Shown here: one piece after another, positions 9,388 to 17,731 of the stretch | Layout of the letters: every line of letters begins with the position of its first letter | How positions within the stretch are numbered: the first letter of the stretch is position 1 | Origin: Pseudomonadota bacterium | Lineage (GTDB): Bacteria; Pseudomonadota; Alphaproteobacteria; Rhizobiales; Rhizobiaceae | Length of the DNA: 64,000 nt | Reading direction: 5' to 3' | Assembly (NCBI GenBank): GCA_023451735.1 | Contig: JAEXYH010000052.1 | Coordinates: forward strand, 59,313 to 123,312 | The notes under the pieces: model-generated | Databases searched by the model: none | The model's input: only the letters and a program-made list of their open reading frames with translations | What the model was told of the DNA's origin: nothing | Position numbers and translations under genes: made by a program

Positions 9388-10131
9388 ATGACCGAGCGCC
9401 AGTTTTCTCCCGAACTTCTTCGCTATGCCGCATCCCATAATCCCGCGCCTCCCAGCCATAGGGGAACGCGTTACGGAAAAAGGGGTGGCTTCCTGCGTGA
9501 GCCGGGCAACACGGTCGTCTGCCATGTCGAAAAGGGTTCCGAGACGGAACAGGCTCTCGTCGACGTGCGCGACGGCTATCTGGACATGCCGGAAGCGGAC
9601 AAGCTGCTGCTGACGCCGATCACCAGCCTGCATATGACGTTGTTCCAGGGTATTATCGAGTATCAGCGCAAGCCCGGCTTCTGGCCGGCCGATCTGCCGC
9701 TCGACACACCGATCGACGACATGAACGAGATCATGGCAGCAAGGCTCGAAGCGTTTCAGCCGCTCGACCCTTTCAGCGTGATCGTTTCAGGTGCTGGCCC
9801 GGCTGGACTGACGGTCGAGGGGCGTCGCGAAGAAGACCGGAAAGCCATGCGGTCCTGGCGGGATGCGTTTGCCGATCTGCTCGGTTACCGGCATCCCGAT
9901 CACGATACATATGTCTATCACATCACATTCGGCTATCCGACCGAGAGACTGTCTGATGCGGCGTTGCCGGTGTGGCAGTCGATGCTCGACGGTATTGCGG
10001 GCCGTATCGCCGTCCGCGTGCCGGAACTGGAACTCACTCCGCCGGCGTTCTGCGTTTTCGAAGACATGAACCATTTCCACGAAATCCTGATCTTCGATGC
10101 CGAGGAGGATATGGAGGCAAACGATGGCTGA
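9388..10131 (+). CDS. DUF1868-type protein, 2H phosphoesterase-like
   Basis: A 247-residue cytoplasmic protein without signal or membrane segments. Two H-x-T-x motifs, HMTL (about residue 83) and HITF (about residue 178), have the spacing of the 2H phosphoesterase fold (LigT/CPDase relatives), and the overall sequence matches what I know of DUF1868. Activity on a 2',3'-cyclic phosphate or a similar ester is an inference from the fold. ATG 9388 is chosen over the upstream ATG 9340 because it lacks the extra low-complexity leader. The stop overlaps the GST start by 8 bases, so the two are co-translated. Confidence 0.75.
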   Translation: MTERQFSPELLRYAASHNPAPPSHRGTRYGKRGGFLREPGNTVVCHVEKGSETEQALVDVRDGYLDMPEADKLLLTPITSLHMTLFQGIIEYQRKPGFWPADLPLDTPIDDMNEIMAARLEAFQPLDPFSVIVSGAGPAGLTVEGRREEDRKAMRSWRDAFADLLGYRHPDHDTYVYHITFGYPTERLSDAALPVWQSMLDGIAGRIAVRVPELELTPPAFCVFEDMNHFHEILIFDAEEDMEANDG

Positions 10132-10783
10132 ACTCACTCTTTATATCGGTAACAAGAACTATTCGTCTTGGTCATTCCGGCCCTGGATCGCGCTGACCGC
10201 AGCAGGCGTGCCGTTCCGCGAGGTGCTGATCCCCTTCGACGATGAGGGCGGAAATCCGAAATTCAGGGAAATTTCGCCGACCGGCCGGGTGCCGTCGCTG
10301 CATCATGGCGAGCTTCACGTGTGGGAGTCGCTCGCAATCATCGAATATGCCGCCGAGCTTTTCCCGGAAAAGGCCATCTGGCCGACGGGGGCAGCCGATC
10401 GTGCCATGGCACGTTCCGTCTCAATGGAGATGTTGTCCGGCTTCAGAGGCTTGCGCAATGCCTGCCCGATGAATATCCGCCGGCCGAAACGCCGGCTTGA
10501 TCTGCCGACGGATGTCCAGGCCGGTGTCGACGTCGATGTGGCGCGGATTTCCGCGATCTGGACCGAACTTACTGCCCGCTCGGGTGGACCTTATCTCTTC
10601 GGGGAGTTTTCGGCGGCGGACGCAATGTTTGCGCCGGTCGTCAACCGGTTCGAGGTCTATGACCTCGTCTCCGACGAGAGCGTGCTTGACTACATGGCGG
10701 CGATGAAGTCGCATCCGGCGTGGAAGGCATGGGAAACGGCAGCGCTTGCCGAGACGTGGATCGTGCCCGCGGACGAGGCTTGA
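10124..10783 (+). CDS. Glutathione S-transferase family protein
   Basis: A 219-residue protein with an N-terminal thioredoxin-like GST domain (LTLYIGNKNYSSWSFRPW at about residues 3-20, SPTGRVPSLHHG, then the ES of WESLAIIEY that binds the glutathione gamma-Glu) and an all-alpha C-terminal domain. The S-x-x-S near the N-terminus could supply the catalytic serine. It overlaps the DUF1868 gene and probably shares its transcript. The substrate is unknown. Confidence 0.87.
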   Translation: MAELTLYIGNKNYSSWSFRPWIALTAAGVPFREVLIPFDDEGGNPKFREISPTGRVPSLHHGELHVWESLAIIEYAAELFPEKAIWPTGAADRAMARSVSMEMLSGFRGLRNACPMNIRRPKRRLDLPTDVQAGVDVDVARISAIWTELTARSGGPYLFGEFSAADAMFAPVVNRFEVYDLVSDESVLDYMAAMKSHPAWKAWETAALAETWIVPADEA

Positions 10784-10950
10784 AAGCTAGGATTCAGCGA
10801 ATCCGGCGGATCAGCGAAAAAATCCCTGTGGGGACTGGTCAAAGCCCTGACTGGCATGTATAAGCCAGCCAAATTTCCGAGATCGAGACGTGACGGGTTC
10901 GGCCTCACTAGGGCCGAAGATGGCGTTTTGCACGAAGTGGAGTAACACAA

Positions 10951-11136
10951 ATGGCAGTACCAAAGAGAAAAGTTAGCCGATCCAAGCGCGGTATGCGCCG
11001 CTCCGCCGACGCGCTGACGACCCCGACTTTCGTCGAGGACAAGAATTCCGGCGAACTTCGCCGTCCGCACCACATCGACCTGAAGACCGGCATGTACCGC
11101 GGTCGCCAGGTTCTGACGCCGAAGGAAAGCGCATAA
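10951..11136 (+). CDS. rpmF: 50S ribosomal protein L32
   Basis: A 61-residue basic protein beginning MAVPKRKVSRSKRGMRR, the L32 hallmark. It lacks the zinc-binding Cys pairs, as is usual in alphaproteobacteria. It is a single gene in a 167-base gap after the GST gene and is followed by a strong terminator. The gap probably carries its own promoter, but I could not identify it with confidence. Confidence 0.97.
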   Translation: MAVPKRKVSRSKRGMRRSADALTTPTFVEDKNSGELRRPHHIDLKTGMYRGRQVLTPKESA

Positions 11137-11162
11137 GCGCTTTTTGTCGATCAGAAACGTTA

Positions 11163-11188
11163 AAGGCCGGTCAGACCGGCCTTTTTTG
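11163..11188 (+). terminator. Rho-independent terminator of rpmF
   Basis: AAGGCCGG (11163-11170) pairs with CCGGCCTT (11176-11183) around a five-base loop, followed by a run of T. Confidence 0.9.
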
Positions 11189-11212
11189 TTGCCAATTTTT
11201 CTTTTTAAGCTG

Positions 11213-11794
11213 TCAGGCGCCGAGGCTGTCCAGCCGGCTCTGGAGATTGCGCAGCTGTTCCTTCAGCTCATCAATATCGCGTGCTTCCGCTTTTTTTGGC
11301 GCTGGACTTGCCGGCGGCGCGGAATAGGGTGCGAACATCTGCATAGCCTGGCGGAACATCTCGGTGTTGCGTCGCACCTGATCCTCCATCATCTGCATCG
11401 GTACCTGAAGGTTCTTGGCCAATGGCGTCTCGCCAAAGGCGCGTGTCATCTGCTCGCGCATCTGGGTCTGCTGTTCTGTGAAAGCGTGCATCGATTGTTC
11501 AAGGAACGTCGGCACGACCATCTGCATCTGATCGCCATAGAAAGAAATAAGCTGTCGCAGGAATGAAACCGGCAGAAGCGTATTTCCGGTCTTGGATTCC
11601 TGCTCGAAGATAATCTGGGTCAGGACAGAATGGGTGATGTCCTCGCCGGACTTTGCATCCTGCACCGCAAAATCCTCACCCTTCTTCACCATCTTGGCGA
11701 GATCCTCCAGGGTGACATAGGTGCTGGTGCCGGTGTTATAGAGCCGCCGGTTGGCGTATTTCTTGATAACCGTCTCGCCTTCGGCTTTCGCCAT
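11213..11794 (-). CDS. phaR: Polyhydroxyalkanoate synthesis repressor PhaR (AniA)
   Basis: A 193-residue regulator. The N-terminal PHB/PHA accumulation DNA-binding domain (about residues 8-67, VIKKYANRRLYNT) is followed by a PHB_acc domain and a Met/Gln-rich helical region. The C-terminus (about 175-193) is a short heptad-like coiled coil. ATG 11794 follows GGGAGG at good spacing; an in-frame GTG lies five codons earlier. In rhizobia PhaR (AniA) senses PHB and controls carbon flow and phasins. It sits divergent from the phaA remnant and phaB, its normal neighbours. Confidence 0.94.
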   Translation of the reverse strand: MAKAEGETVIKKYANRRLYNTGTSTYVTLEDLAKMVKKGEDFAVQDAKSGEDITHSVLTQIIFEQESKTGNTLLPVSFLRQLISFYGDQMQMVVPTFLEQSMHAFTEQQTQMREQMTRAFGETPLAKNLQVPMQMMEDQVRRNTEMFRQAMQMFAPYSAPPASPAPKKAEARDIDELKEQLRNLQSRLDSLGA

Positions 11795-12012
11795 AGCTTT
11801 GCCTCCCACAGCATCACTCTTATGATTTTTCGGGCAAATGCCCTTCTCCCATCAGAAATGTAAGCCCAACCATGTTCTGAGACAATGTTTTTGTGCGGCG
11901 CGACGAAAATCTTGTTGCGCAGCAAATGACAACGGGTCGTGCATCTCGATCCGGCCGTTTGACACCTCGCCTCGGCTTTGCCAGTGTCGGCCAACCAATG
12001 TCGGAGGAAACA

Positions 12013-12201
12013 GTGTCCAGTCCCTCGATCGTTATCGCCACCCGATGGCTAAAGAACATCGGTCATCCGATTGATGTTTCGGGCGCTCGTATTCTCACCA
12101 CTTTGTTGTTCGAGATGAGACGATATGGATCGTCCAAGGAACCGGCGACGCTTGGCATCGGGGGCGGCATGCTTGTCGCAATGGGTCGGGAACATCTTTA
12201 G
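12013..12201 (+). pseudogene. phaA: Internally deleted remnant of acetyl-CoA acetyltransferase phaA
   Basis: The frame opens with GTG 12013 behind a perfect GGAGGAAA and reads MSSPSIVIA, the usual start of rhizobial PhaA. Within a few residues it jumps to GHPIDVSGARILTTLLFEM and then ATLGIGGGMLVAM, the C-terminal end of thiolases. About 62 codons remain of a ~393-residue enzyme. The acylation Cys and the whole core are gone, and the second catalytic Cys of the TLCIGGG motif is replaced by Gly, while the GHP histidine motif is kept. The frame is still open to a TAG, 33 bases before phaB. This indicates one large in-frame deletion followed by drift. It cannot be an active thiolase; a peptide could still be made. 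Confidence 0.85.
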
Positions 12202-12234
12202 TCCTGAGTAGGCTTTTATAGAGAAGGAATAGTG

Positions 12235-12963
12235 ATGGGGCGGGTTGTTCTCGTTTCGGGCGGTACACGCGGCATTGGTGCTGCGGTTTCGATTGCGCTC
12301 AAGGAAGCGGGGTATCGGGTCGCCGCGAGTTATCATGGCAATGAAGAACGGGCTGCCCAGTTTCACGATACTACCGGCATTCCGGTGTTTAAGTGGGACG
12401 TGTCGGATTATGAGGCCTGTGTCACGGGCGTTGAAGCGGTCGAAAAACAGCTCGGTCCCATTGAGGTTCTCGTCAATAATGCCGGGATTGCCCGGGATAA
12501 CATGTTTCACCGCATGACGCCACAGGAATGGAATCAGGTGATCGCGACCAATCTTACCGGTTTATTCAACATGACCCATCCTATCTGGCCGGGCATGCGG
12601 GAGCGTAAGTTTGGCCGAATCATCAGCATATCCTCGATCAACGGGCAAAAGGGTCAGCTGGGTCAGGCGAACTATGCTGCAGCGAAAGCGGGTGATCTTG
12701 GTTTCACCAAGGCGTTGGCACTCGAAGGAGCATCCCGCAACATCACGGTCAACGCAATCTGCCCGGGGTATACGGAGACCGACATGGTGAAAGCCATTCC
12801 GCAAAGTGTGCTCGAGGAGAAGATCCTACCGCAAATCCCGGTCGGGCGCCTCGGAATGCCGGAGGAAATCGCCCGTTGCGTGGTGTTTCTGGCGGCTGAC
12901 AATGCCGGGTTCATCACCGGCTCAACGCTCACGGCCAATGGCGGCCAGTACATGGCTGGCTGA
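12235..12963 (+). CDS. phaB: Acetoacetyl-CoA reductase PhaB
   Basis: A 242-residue short-chain dehydrogenase reducing acetoacetyl-CoA to (R)-3-hydroxybutyryl-CoA with NADPH for PHB synthesis. The cofactor motif GGTRGIG lies at about residues 9-15, NNAG at about 82-85, and the catalytic Ser and Tyr-x3-Lys around SSINGQKG and YAAAKAG. ATG 12235 follows GAGAAGGAAT; a GTG sits one codon before. The protein looks intact although its usual partner phaA upstream is a 62-codon remnant, so acetoacetyl-CoA must come from another thiolase. FabG-like use is a less likely alternative given the context. Confidence 0.92.
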   Translation: MGRVVLVSGGTRGIGAAVSIALKEAGYRVAASYHGNEERAAQFHDTTGIPVFKWDVSDYEACVTGVEAVEKQLGPIEVLVNNAGIARDNMFHRMTPQEWNQVIATNLTGLFNMTHPIWPGMRERKFGRIISISSINGQKGQLGQANYAAAKAGDLGFTKALALEGASRNITVNAICPGYTETDMVKAIPQSVLEEKILPQIPVGRLGMPEEIARCVVFLAADNAGFITGSTLTANGGQYMAG

Positions 12964-13114
12964 CGACGTTGATGTTCTACTGTCCCAGGCAAAATGTTCC
13001 TATGCTAAAAAAGGAACACCGATAGTCAGCATAAAATAAGGTGAAAGGCGCGATGCCACTGATTTGTCTGCGGTTCGTCCCGGATTTGACGGATGCCTGG
13101 CGCCACAAAAGTTA

Positions 13115-13144
13115 AGGCCGACATCGGGAACCCGAGATCGGCCT
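13115..13144 (-). terminator. Terminator hairpin after the glycine-zipper lipoprotein gene
   Basis: AGGCCGA pairs with TCGGCCT, and inside it TCGGG pairs with CCCGA. On the minus strand the tail is ttaacttttg. It lies about 32 bases beyond the stop of the minus-strand lipoprotein gene. Between it and the phaB stop (12964-13114) I see no gene. Confidence 0.6.
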
Positions 13145-13176
13145 CAGCAGATTTTGTTCGAAGCGTACCGTACCGC

Positions 13177-13431
13177 TTAGCGGCAACGTGCCTCGTAAGT
13201 ACGGCCATAGCGGTCGCGATAGACGCAGTAACCGTTACGCTTCTGGGATTCGCCGATGGCTGCGCCAATCAGGCCGCCGCCGACTGCGCCGACTGCCGCG
13301 CCGCCCCAGCTATTCGTGACGGCGCCGCCGATAAGCGCGCCGGATCCAGCGCCGATGGCAGTCCCCTTCTCGGTGGATGTGCACGATGCGAGAGTGCCGA
13401 CAAGCGCGGCGATCAGCATGATCTTCTTCAT
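13177..13431 (-). CDS. Small glycine-zipper lipoprotein
   Basis: An 84-residue protein with a signal peptide ending in the lipobox L14-A15-S16-C17, a Gly/Ala-rich glycine-zipper segment (about residues 26-66) and a short polar tail with two cysteines (YCVYRDRYGRTYEARC). It resembles the 17-kDa-antigen/SlyB type but is very short. The start is the Met of MKKIMLIAAL; the frame is open upstream without conserved sequence. It lies 32 bases after the DUF3309 gene on the same strand, so it may share that gene's EcfG promoter. Its function beyond envelope localisation is unknown. Confidence 0.8.
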   Translation of the reverse strand: MKKIMLIAALVGTLASCTSTEKGTAIGAGSGALIGGAVTNSWGGAAVGAVGGGLIGAAIGESQKRNGYCVYRDRYGRTYEARCR

Positions 13432-13463
13432 AATTCGGTTTCCTTCCCTTCCACGTTGATTGG

Positions 13464-13619
13464 TCAGATCCTGCCCATCAGAAGCAGGATGATGATGATA
13501 AGAACGACGAGACCCAAGCCGCCGGATGGACCATAGCCCCAGTTCCGGCTGTGCCCCCAATTCGGCAGAGCGCCGATGAGAAGCAGGATGAGTATTACGA
13601 GTAGAACCGTTCCGAGCAT
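13464..13619 (-). CDS. DUF3309-type small membrane peptide
   Basis: A 51-residue peptide. A hydrophobic helix at about residues 2-16 (LGTVLLVILILLLIGALP) is followed by a WG-rich hinge (NWGHSRNWGYGPSGGLG) and a second helix (about 34-49) ending GRI. This helix-hinge-helix layout is typical of DUF3309 peptides. ATG 13619 has GGAGATAAACCC before it. A GGAAC-N16-CGTT promoter lies 46 bases upstream, which places it in the general stress response. The molecular role is unknown. Confidence 0.85.
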   Translation of the reverse strand: MLGTVLLVILILLLIGALPNWGHSRNWGYGPSGGLGLVVLIIIILLLMGRI

Positions 13620-13664
13620 GGGTTTATCTCCGCTTTCCTGAAGCCAGGATGAATTTGCGGTGAG

Positions 13665-13689
13665 AACGTGACCGTGGAACTTTTGTTCC
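13665..13689 (-). promoter_or_regulatory. EcfG (RpoE2)-type promoter of the DUF3309 gene
   Basis: On the minus strand GGAAC (13689-13685) and CGTT (13668-13665) are separated by exactly 16 bases, a full match to the alphaproteobacterial general-stress sigma consensus GGAAC-N16/17-CGTT. The -10 element lies 46 bases from the start codon. The remaining sequence between this promoter and the helicase start (13690-14115) shows no gene or structure I can support. Confidence 0.8.
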
Positions 13690-14115
13690 ATTCCATAGGA
13701 AGTACTTGTTCTCACTCCTTGTTACCGGCTGTTAAAGCGCGTTGGAACAAGGCAGGACGTGGATATAAGGATCGGTGACGAAGCCTCGTTTGGTGCATTG
13801 ACTCTTCAACCGTTGCGAGTCCTCCGACTTTTTTGGCCGGAACCAAAGCCTATTGCATGTCGGCACAATATTCAGTGCTAACGGAAACGCCGATATCTAC
13901 ATCTTGTGAGAACGGAGCGTGAATATTGCGAGTCATCGATTCGTCTCTGATTCGTTCGCTTTTGTTCCAGATGGTTGCAGAAGCCCGTTTTCAAACGCTT
14001 CCACCGTCTTTTTTCTTGCGTTTGTCGCAATGCGTCGCCATGTGTTGCGACACTTCAGGTAACGATGGAGCCTGCAGTTCGTTAGACGCGGAACTTCGCT
14101 TTGAATTCTCAGCCC

Positions 14116-17100
14116 ATGATTTTTAGCGGGCGTGGCGTAACCGCCGTGCTTGGCCCCACGAATACCGGCAAGACCCATTACGCGATCGAGCGCATGGTGG
14201 CGCATGGCAGTGGTGTGATCGGCCTGCCGCTCAGGCTGCTTGCGCGCGAAGTCTATACGAGGCTAGTGGAAAAGGTCGGGCATCACAACGTTGCGCTGAT
14301 CACGGGTGAAGAGAAGATCACTCCGCATATGGCCCGCTATTCGGTCTGCACCGTGGAGGCGATGCCGCGCGAAACCAAGGCGTCCTTCGTTGCGATCGAC
14401 GAGGTTCAGCTTGCCGGCGATCTCGAGCGCGGGCACATCTTTACCGACCGGATCCTGCATCTGAGGGGGCGCGACGAAACGCTTCTCCTTGGCGCTGCGA
14501 CCATGCGGCCCATCCTCGAAAACCTTCTGCCGGGTATCACGGTCGTCGAGCGGCCACGGCTGTCGCAGCTCTTTTATGCAGGCCAGAAGAAGATCACCCG
14601 CCTGCCGCAGCGAACCGCCATCGTCGCTTTCTCGGCGGACGAGGTCTATGCGATCGCCGAGCTGATCCGGCGCCAGCGCGGCGGGGCGGCCGTCGTGCTC
14701 GGGGCGCTCAGCCCACGCACCCGCAATGCCCAGGTCGGGCTTTATCAGGAAGGCGATGTCGAGTATCTGGTCGCCACCGATGCGATCGGCATGGGCCTCA
14801 ATCTCGATGTCGACCATGTTGCCTTTGCGCAGGACCGCAAATTTGACGGATACCAGTTCCGCAATCTCAATCCCGCCGAAATGGCGCAGATCGCCGGTCG
14901 AGCCGGCCGGCATCTGCGAGACGGAACATTCGGGGTCACGGGGCAGGTGGCGCCGTTCGACGACGAACTGGTGGAGCGGATCGAGGGGCATCACTTCGAC
15001 AGTGTGAAGGTGCTGCAGTGGCGTTCGAAAAACCTGAACTTTTCGTCGCTGAACGAGCTACGGCGCAGCCTTGACACGAGCCCGACGGTGCAGGGGCTGA
15101 CACGAGCTTTGCCGGCTACCGACAGTCAGGCGCTCGACTATCTGTCCCGTTATCCGGAAGTGAAGGATATCGTCACTACACCCGAGCGGGTAGAAAAGTT
15201 ATGGGACGCCTGTGCGCTTCCCGACTACAGAAGAATTGCTCCCGCGCAGCATGCTGACCTCATTTCGACGCTTTTCTTCGATCTTGTGCGTCGCGGCACG
15301 GTGAACGAGGACTTCATGGCGGAGCAAGTTCGCCGGGCCGACCGCACCGATGGCGAAATCGATACCCTGTCTGCGCGAATCGCGCAGATTCGAACCTGGA
15401 CCTATGTGTCAAACCGACCCGGTTGGCTTGCCGATCCGACACACTGGCAAGAAAAGACACGGGAAATCGAGGATAGGTTGTCGGACGCGCTACATGAAAG
15501 GTTGACGAAACGCTTTGTTGATCGCAGGACATCTGTGCTCATGAGGCGCCTAAGAGAGAATGCGATGCTGGAAGCAGAAATCAGTGTGAATGGCGATGTG
15601 TTTGTCGAGGGACATCACGTCGGACAGTTGGCGGGATTCCGCTTTACTCCGGTCTCGGGGACCGAAGGACCGGATGCCAAGGCTGTTCAGGCCGCCGCAC
15701 AGAAGGCGCTTGCGCTGGAGTTCGAAGCGCGTGCCGCTCGCCTTTATGCTTCGGGCAATAACGATCTCGCGATCGGATCCGATGGCTCTGTACGCTGGCT
15801 CGGCGATCCGGTTGCCCGTCTTGCGGCAAGCGATCACGTCATGCGTCCGCGCGTCATCCTGTTGTCGGATGAGCAGCTGACCGGCAATGCTCGCGAACAT
15901 GTAGCTGCTCGTATCGAGCGCTTCGTCAATCATCACATTGCGACAGTTCTGAAGCCGCTCGACGATCTGTCGCGCGCCGAAGACCTGCAGGGTCTGGCAA
16001 AAGGCCTAGCATTCCAGATCGTCGAAAATCTCGGCGTGCTCTTCCGTCGTGACGTTGCCGAAGATGTAAAATCTCTGGATCAGGATGCTCGCGCTTCCAT
16101 GCGCCGTTACGGCATCCGTTTCGGCGCTTATCATGTCTTCATGCCTGCGCTTTTGAAGCCGGCTCCGGCCGAACTCATCACGCTTCTCTGGGCACTGAAG
16201 AATGACGGTCTCGACAAGCCAGGTTACGGCGACCTCATTCCGGCGCTTGCCGCCGGACGCACGTCTGTGGTTGCCGATCCGTCCTTCGAGCGGATGTTCT
16301 ACAAGCTCGCCGGTTTCCGTTTCCTCGGCAAGCGCGCAGTTCGCGTCGATATTCTCGAGCGCCTCGCCGATCTTATCCGTCCACTCTTGCAATGGAAGCC
16401 GGGTACGACGCCGCGTCCGGAAGGCGCCTATGACGGTCGCCGCTTCACCACCACGACAGCCATGCTGTCGATTCTCGGTGCAACGCCTGACGATATGGAA
16501 GAGATCCTCAAGGGTCTCGGCTACCGCGCCGACCAAGTGACGGCGGAGGCGGCTCAGGCCTATCTCGCCAGCTTGGCGCCTGCCGCCGGTGCCCCTGCAG
16601 ACGAGATTGCTGCTGATGCTTCCGTAGAGGCGCCCGCATCCGAAGAGGCCCCAGAGGTCGAGACAGCGGAAGCACAGCCGGAAACCACGGAAGAGCCCGC
16701 CGCTGCGGACACTGTGGCAGAAATTGTTTCCGAACCTGCCGTAACAGAGGCGCCTGCCGAAGTTGAAGCCGAGGGTGTGCAGTCTGCGGAAGTATCCGCC
16801 GAAGCCGAAGAGCCGAAGCCGGTTCTGCTGTGGCGTCCGGGCGGTGGCCGCGAAAACAACCAGCGGGGTGCCCGTCCGCAGGGCGATCGCCGTGGAAATA
16901 ACGGCGAACGGAGTGGAGATCGCGGCGGCCAGCGCAATGCCGGTGGCGAAAATGCACCGCAGGGTCGTCGTGACGGCGACCGCCGGGATAATCGCCGTGG
17001 CGGAGACCAGGACAAGCGCGAGGCTGGTGGCGGTCGCGACCGCAGCAACGACCAGCGTGGCAACAAGCGTCCGCAGGGCGATCGCCCCTTCCGCGGCGAG

Positions 17101-17253
17101 CGCAACGAGGGCGGTCCGCGTCCGGAACGTGGCGGCAACAAGAACAATCAGCCCGCACGCTTCGAGGCCAAGCCGCCGCGCAAGGAAAAGCCGATCGATC
17201 CGGACTCTCCTTTCGCAAAGCTTGCTGCCCTCAAGGAGCAGATGAAAAAGTAA
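14116..17253 (+). CDS. Suv3-like DEAD/DEAH RNA helicase with RG-rich tail
   Basis: About 1045 residues. Walker A is GPTNTGKT (residues 13-20), the Walker B/DExx box is DEVQ (about 95-98), then LLLGAATMRP, and the helicase C-terminal domain has TDAIGMGLNL and QIAGRAGR. This is the Suv3-type SF2 helicase common in alphaproteobacteria. An Ala/Glu-rich acidic linker (about 830-905) precedes an Arg/Gly/Asn-rich basic tail (about 910-1025) and a terminal SPFAKLAALKEQMKK. The tail is the kind that binds RNA. The start is uncertain: TTG 14101 would add five residues, and neither start has a strong ribosome site. The S4-domain gene follows after 6 bases, so RNA metabolism is the likely theme. The precise substrate is unknown. 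Confidence 0.88.
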   Translation: MIFSGRGVTAVLGPTNTGKTHYAIERMVAHGSGVIGLPLRLLAREVYTRLVEKVGHHNVALITGEEKITPHMARYSVCTVEAMPRETKASFVAIDEVQLAGDLERGHIFTDRILHLRGRDETLLLGAATMRPILENLLPGITVVERPRLSQLFYAGQKKITRLPQRTAIVAFSADEVYAIAELIRRQRGGAAVVLGALSPRTRNAQVGLYQEGDVEYLVATDAIGMGLNLDVDHVAFAQDRKFDGYQFRNLNPAEMAQIAGRAGRHLRDGTFGVTGQVAPFDDELVERIEGHHFDSVKVLQWRSKNLNFSSLNELRRSLDTSPTVQGLTRALPATDSQALDYLSRYPEVKDIVTTPERVEKLWDACALPDYRRIAPAQHADLISTLFFDLVRRGTVNEDFMAEQVRRADRTDGEIDTLSARIAQIRTWTYVSNRPGWLADPTHWQEKTREIEDRLSDALHERLTKRFVDRRTSVLMRRLRENAMLEAEISVNGDVFVEGHHVGQLAGFRFTPVSGTEGPDAKAVQAAAQKALALEFEARAARLYASGNNDLAIGSDGSVRWLGDPVARLAASDHVMRPRVILLSDEQLTGNAREHVAARIERFVNHHIATVLKPLDDLSRAEDLQGLAKGLAFQIVENLGVLFRRDVAEDVKSLDQDARASMRRYGIRFGAYHVFMPALLKPAPAELITLLWALKNDGLDKPGYGDLIPALAAGRTSVVADPSFERMFYKLAGFRFLGKRAVRVDILERLADLIRPLLQWKPGTTPRPEGAYDGRRFTTTTAMLSILGATPDDMEEILKGLGYRADQVTAEAAQAYLASLAPAAGAPADEIAADASVEAPASEEAPEVETAEAQPETTEEPAAADTVAEIVSEPAVTEAPAEVEAEGVQSAEVSAEAEEPKPVLLWRPGGGRENNQRGARPQGDRRGNNGERSGDRGGQRNAGGENAPQGRRDGDRRDNRRGGDQDKREAGGGRDRSNDQRGNKRPQGDRPFRGERNEGGPRPERGGNKNNQPARFEAKPPRKEKPIDPDSPFAKLAALKEQMKK

Positions 17254-17259
17254 AGGGTC

Positions 17260-17697
17260 ATGAGCGAAAAGCCATCCGGGGATTTGCGGCAACGCATCGA
17301 CAAATGGCTTTTCTTCACCCGCATGGTGAAGTCCCGATCACTCGCCCAGGGCCTGCTGAATTCAGGCCATGTGAAGGTGAACGGGGCTTCGATCCGCCAA
17401 CCGAGTTTCCAGGTGAAGGTCGGTGACAGAGTGGAGATCGCGCTCGAGCGACGTGACCTGATCCTGGTCGTCAAATCCGGTGGCGAGCGGCGCGGCCCTT
17501 ACGAAGAGGCCAAGGAACTCTACGAGGATCTCACTCCACCGCGCGAAAAAACCGAGCGACTGACCACGCTTGAGCAGGCGCAACGGGTCAAGGGTTCCGG
17601 CCGTCCGACCAAGAAAGAACGCCGCGAGACGGACCGCCTGTATCCCAGTGCCGGCGACCCCGATCCCGCTTCCGGCATTGATTGGCGCGACGATTAG
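17260..17697 (+). CDS. S4-domain RNA-binding protein (HslR/RluB-S4 type)
   Basis: A 145-residue basic protein. The S4 domain at about residues 8-65 begins RQRIDKWLFFTRMVKSR, with the GHVKVNG turn. The C-terminal half is charged and includes a KKERRETDRLYP stretch like that of HslR-type heat-shock S4 proteins, which bind 50S subunits carrying stalled nascent chains. That role is inferred from the family. It starts 6 bases after the helicase stop and is probably co-transcribed. Confidence 0.85.
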   Translation: MSEKPSGDLRQRIDKWLFFTRMVKSRSLAQGLLNSGHVKVNGASIRQPSFQVKVGDRVEIALERRDLILVVKSGGERRGPYEEAKELYEDLTPPREKTERLTTLEQAQRVKGSGRPTKKERRETDRLYPSAGDPDPASGIDWRDD

Positions 17698-17731
17698 AAA
17701 ATGTGCCCCATTTCCCGGTTTTTTCGAAATG

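Noticed and set aside
12049..12510. 153-codon minus-strand frame over the phaA remnant and phaB start
   Set aside because: Antisense to recognisable thiolase and reductase sequence; no ribosome site.
13839..13863. GGAAC in the gap before the helicase as another EcfG promoter
   Set aside because: At spacing 16 or 17 the -10 reads TCGG or CGGC and not CGTT.
13926..14126. 66-codon plus-strand frame before the helicase
   Set aside because: No ribosome site, atypical composition, and overlap with the helicase start; probably chance.
16006..17292. 428-codon open frame on the minus strand
   Set aside because: Antisense to the helicase gene, including its simple-sequence tail; composition is Ala/Arg/Thr-rich without motifs.
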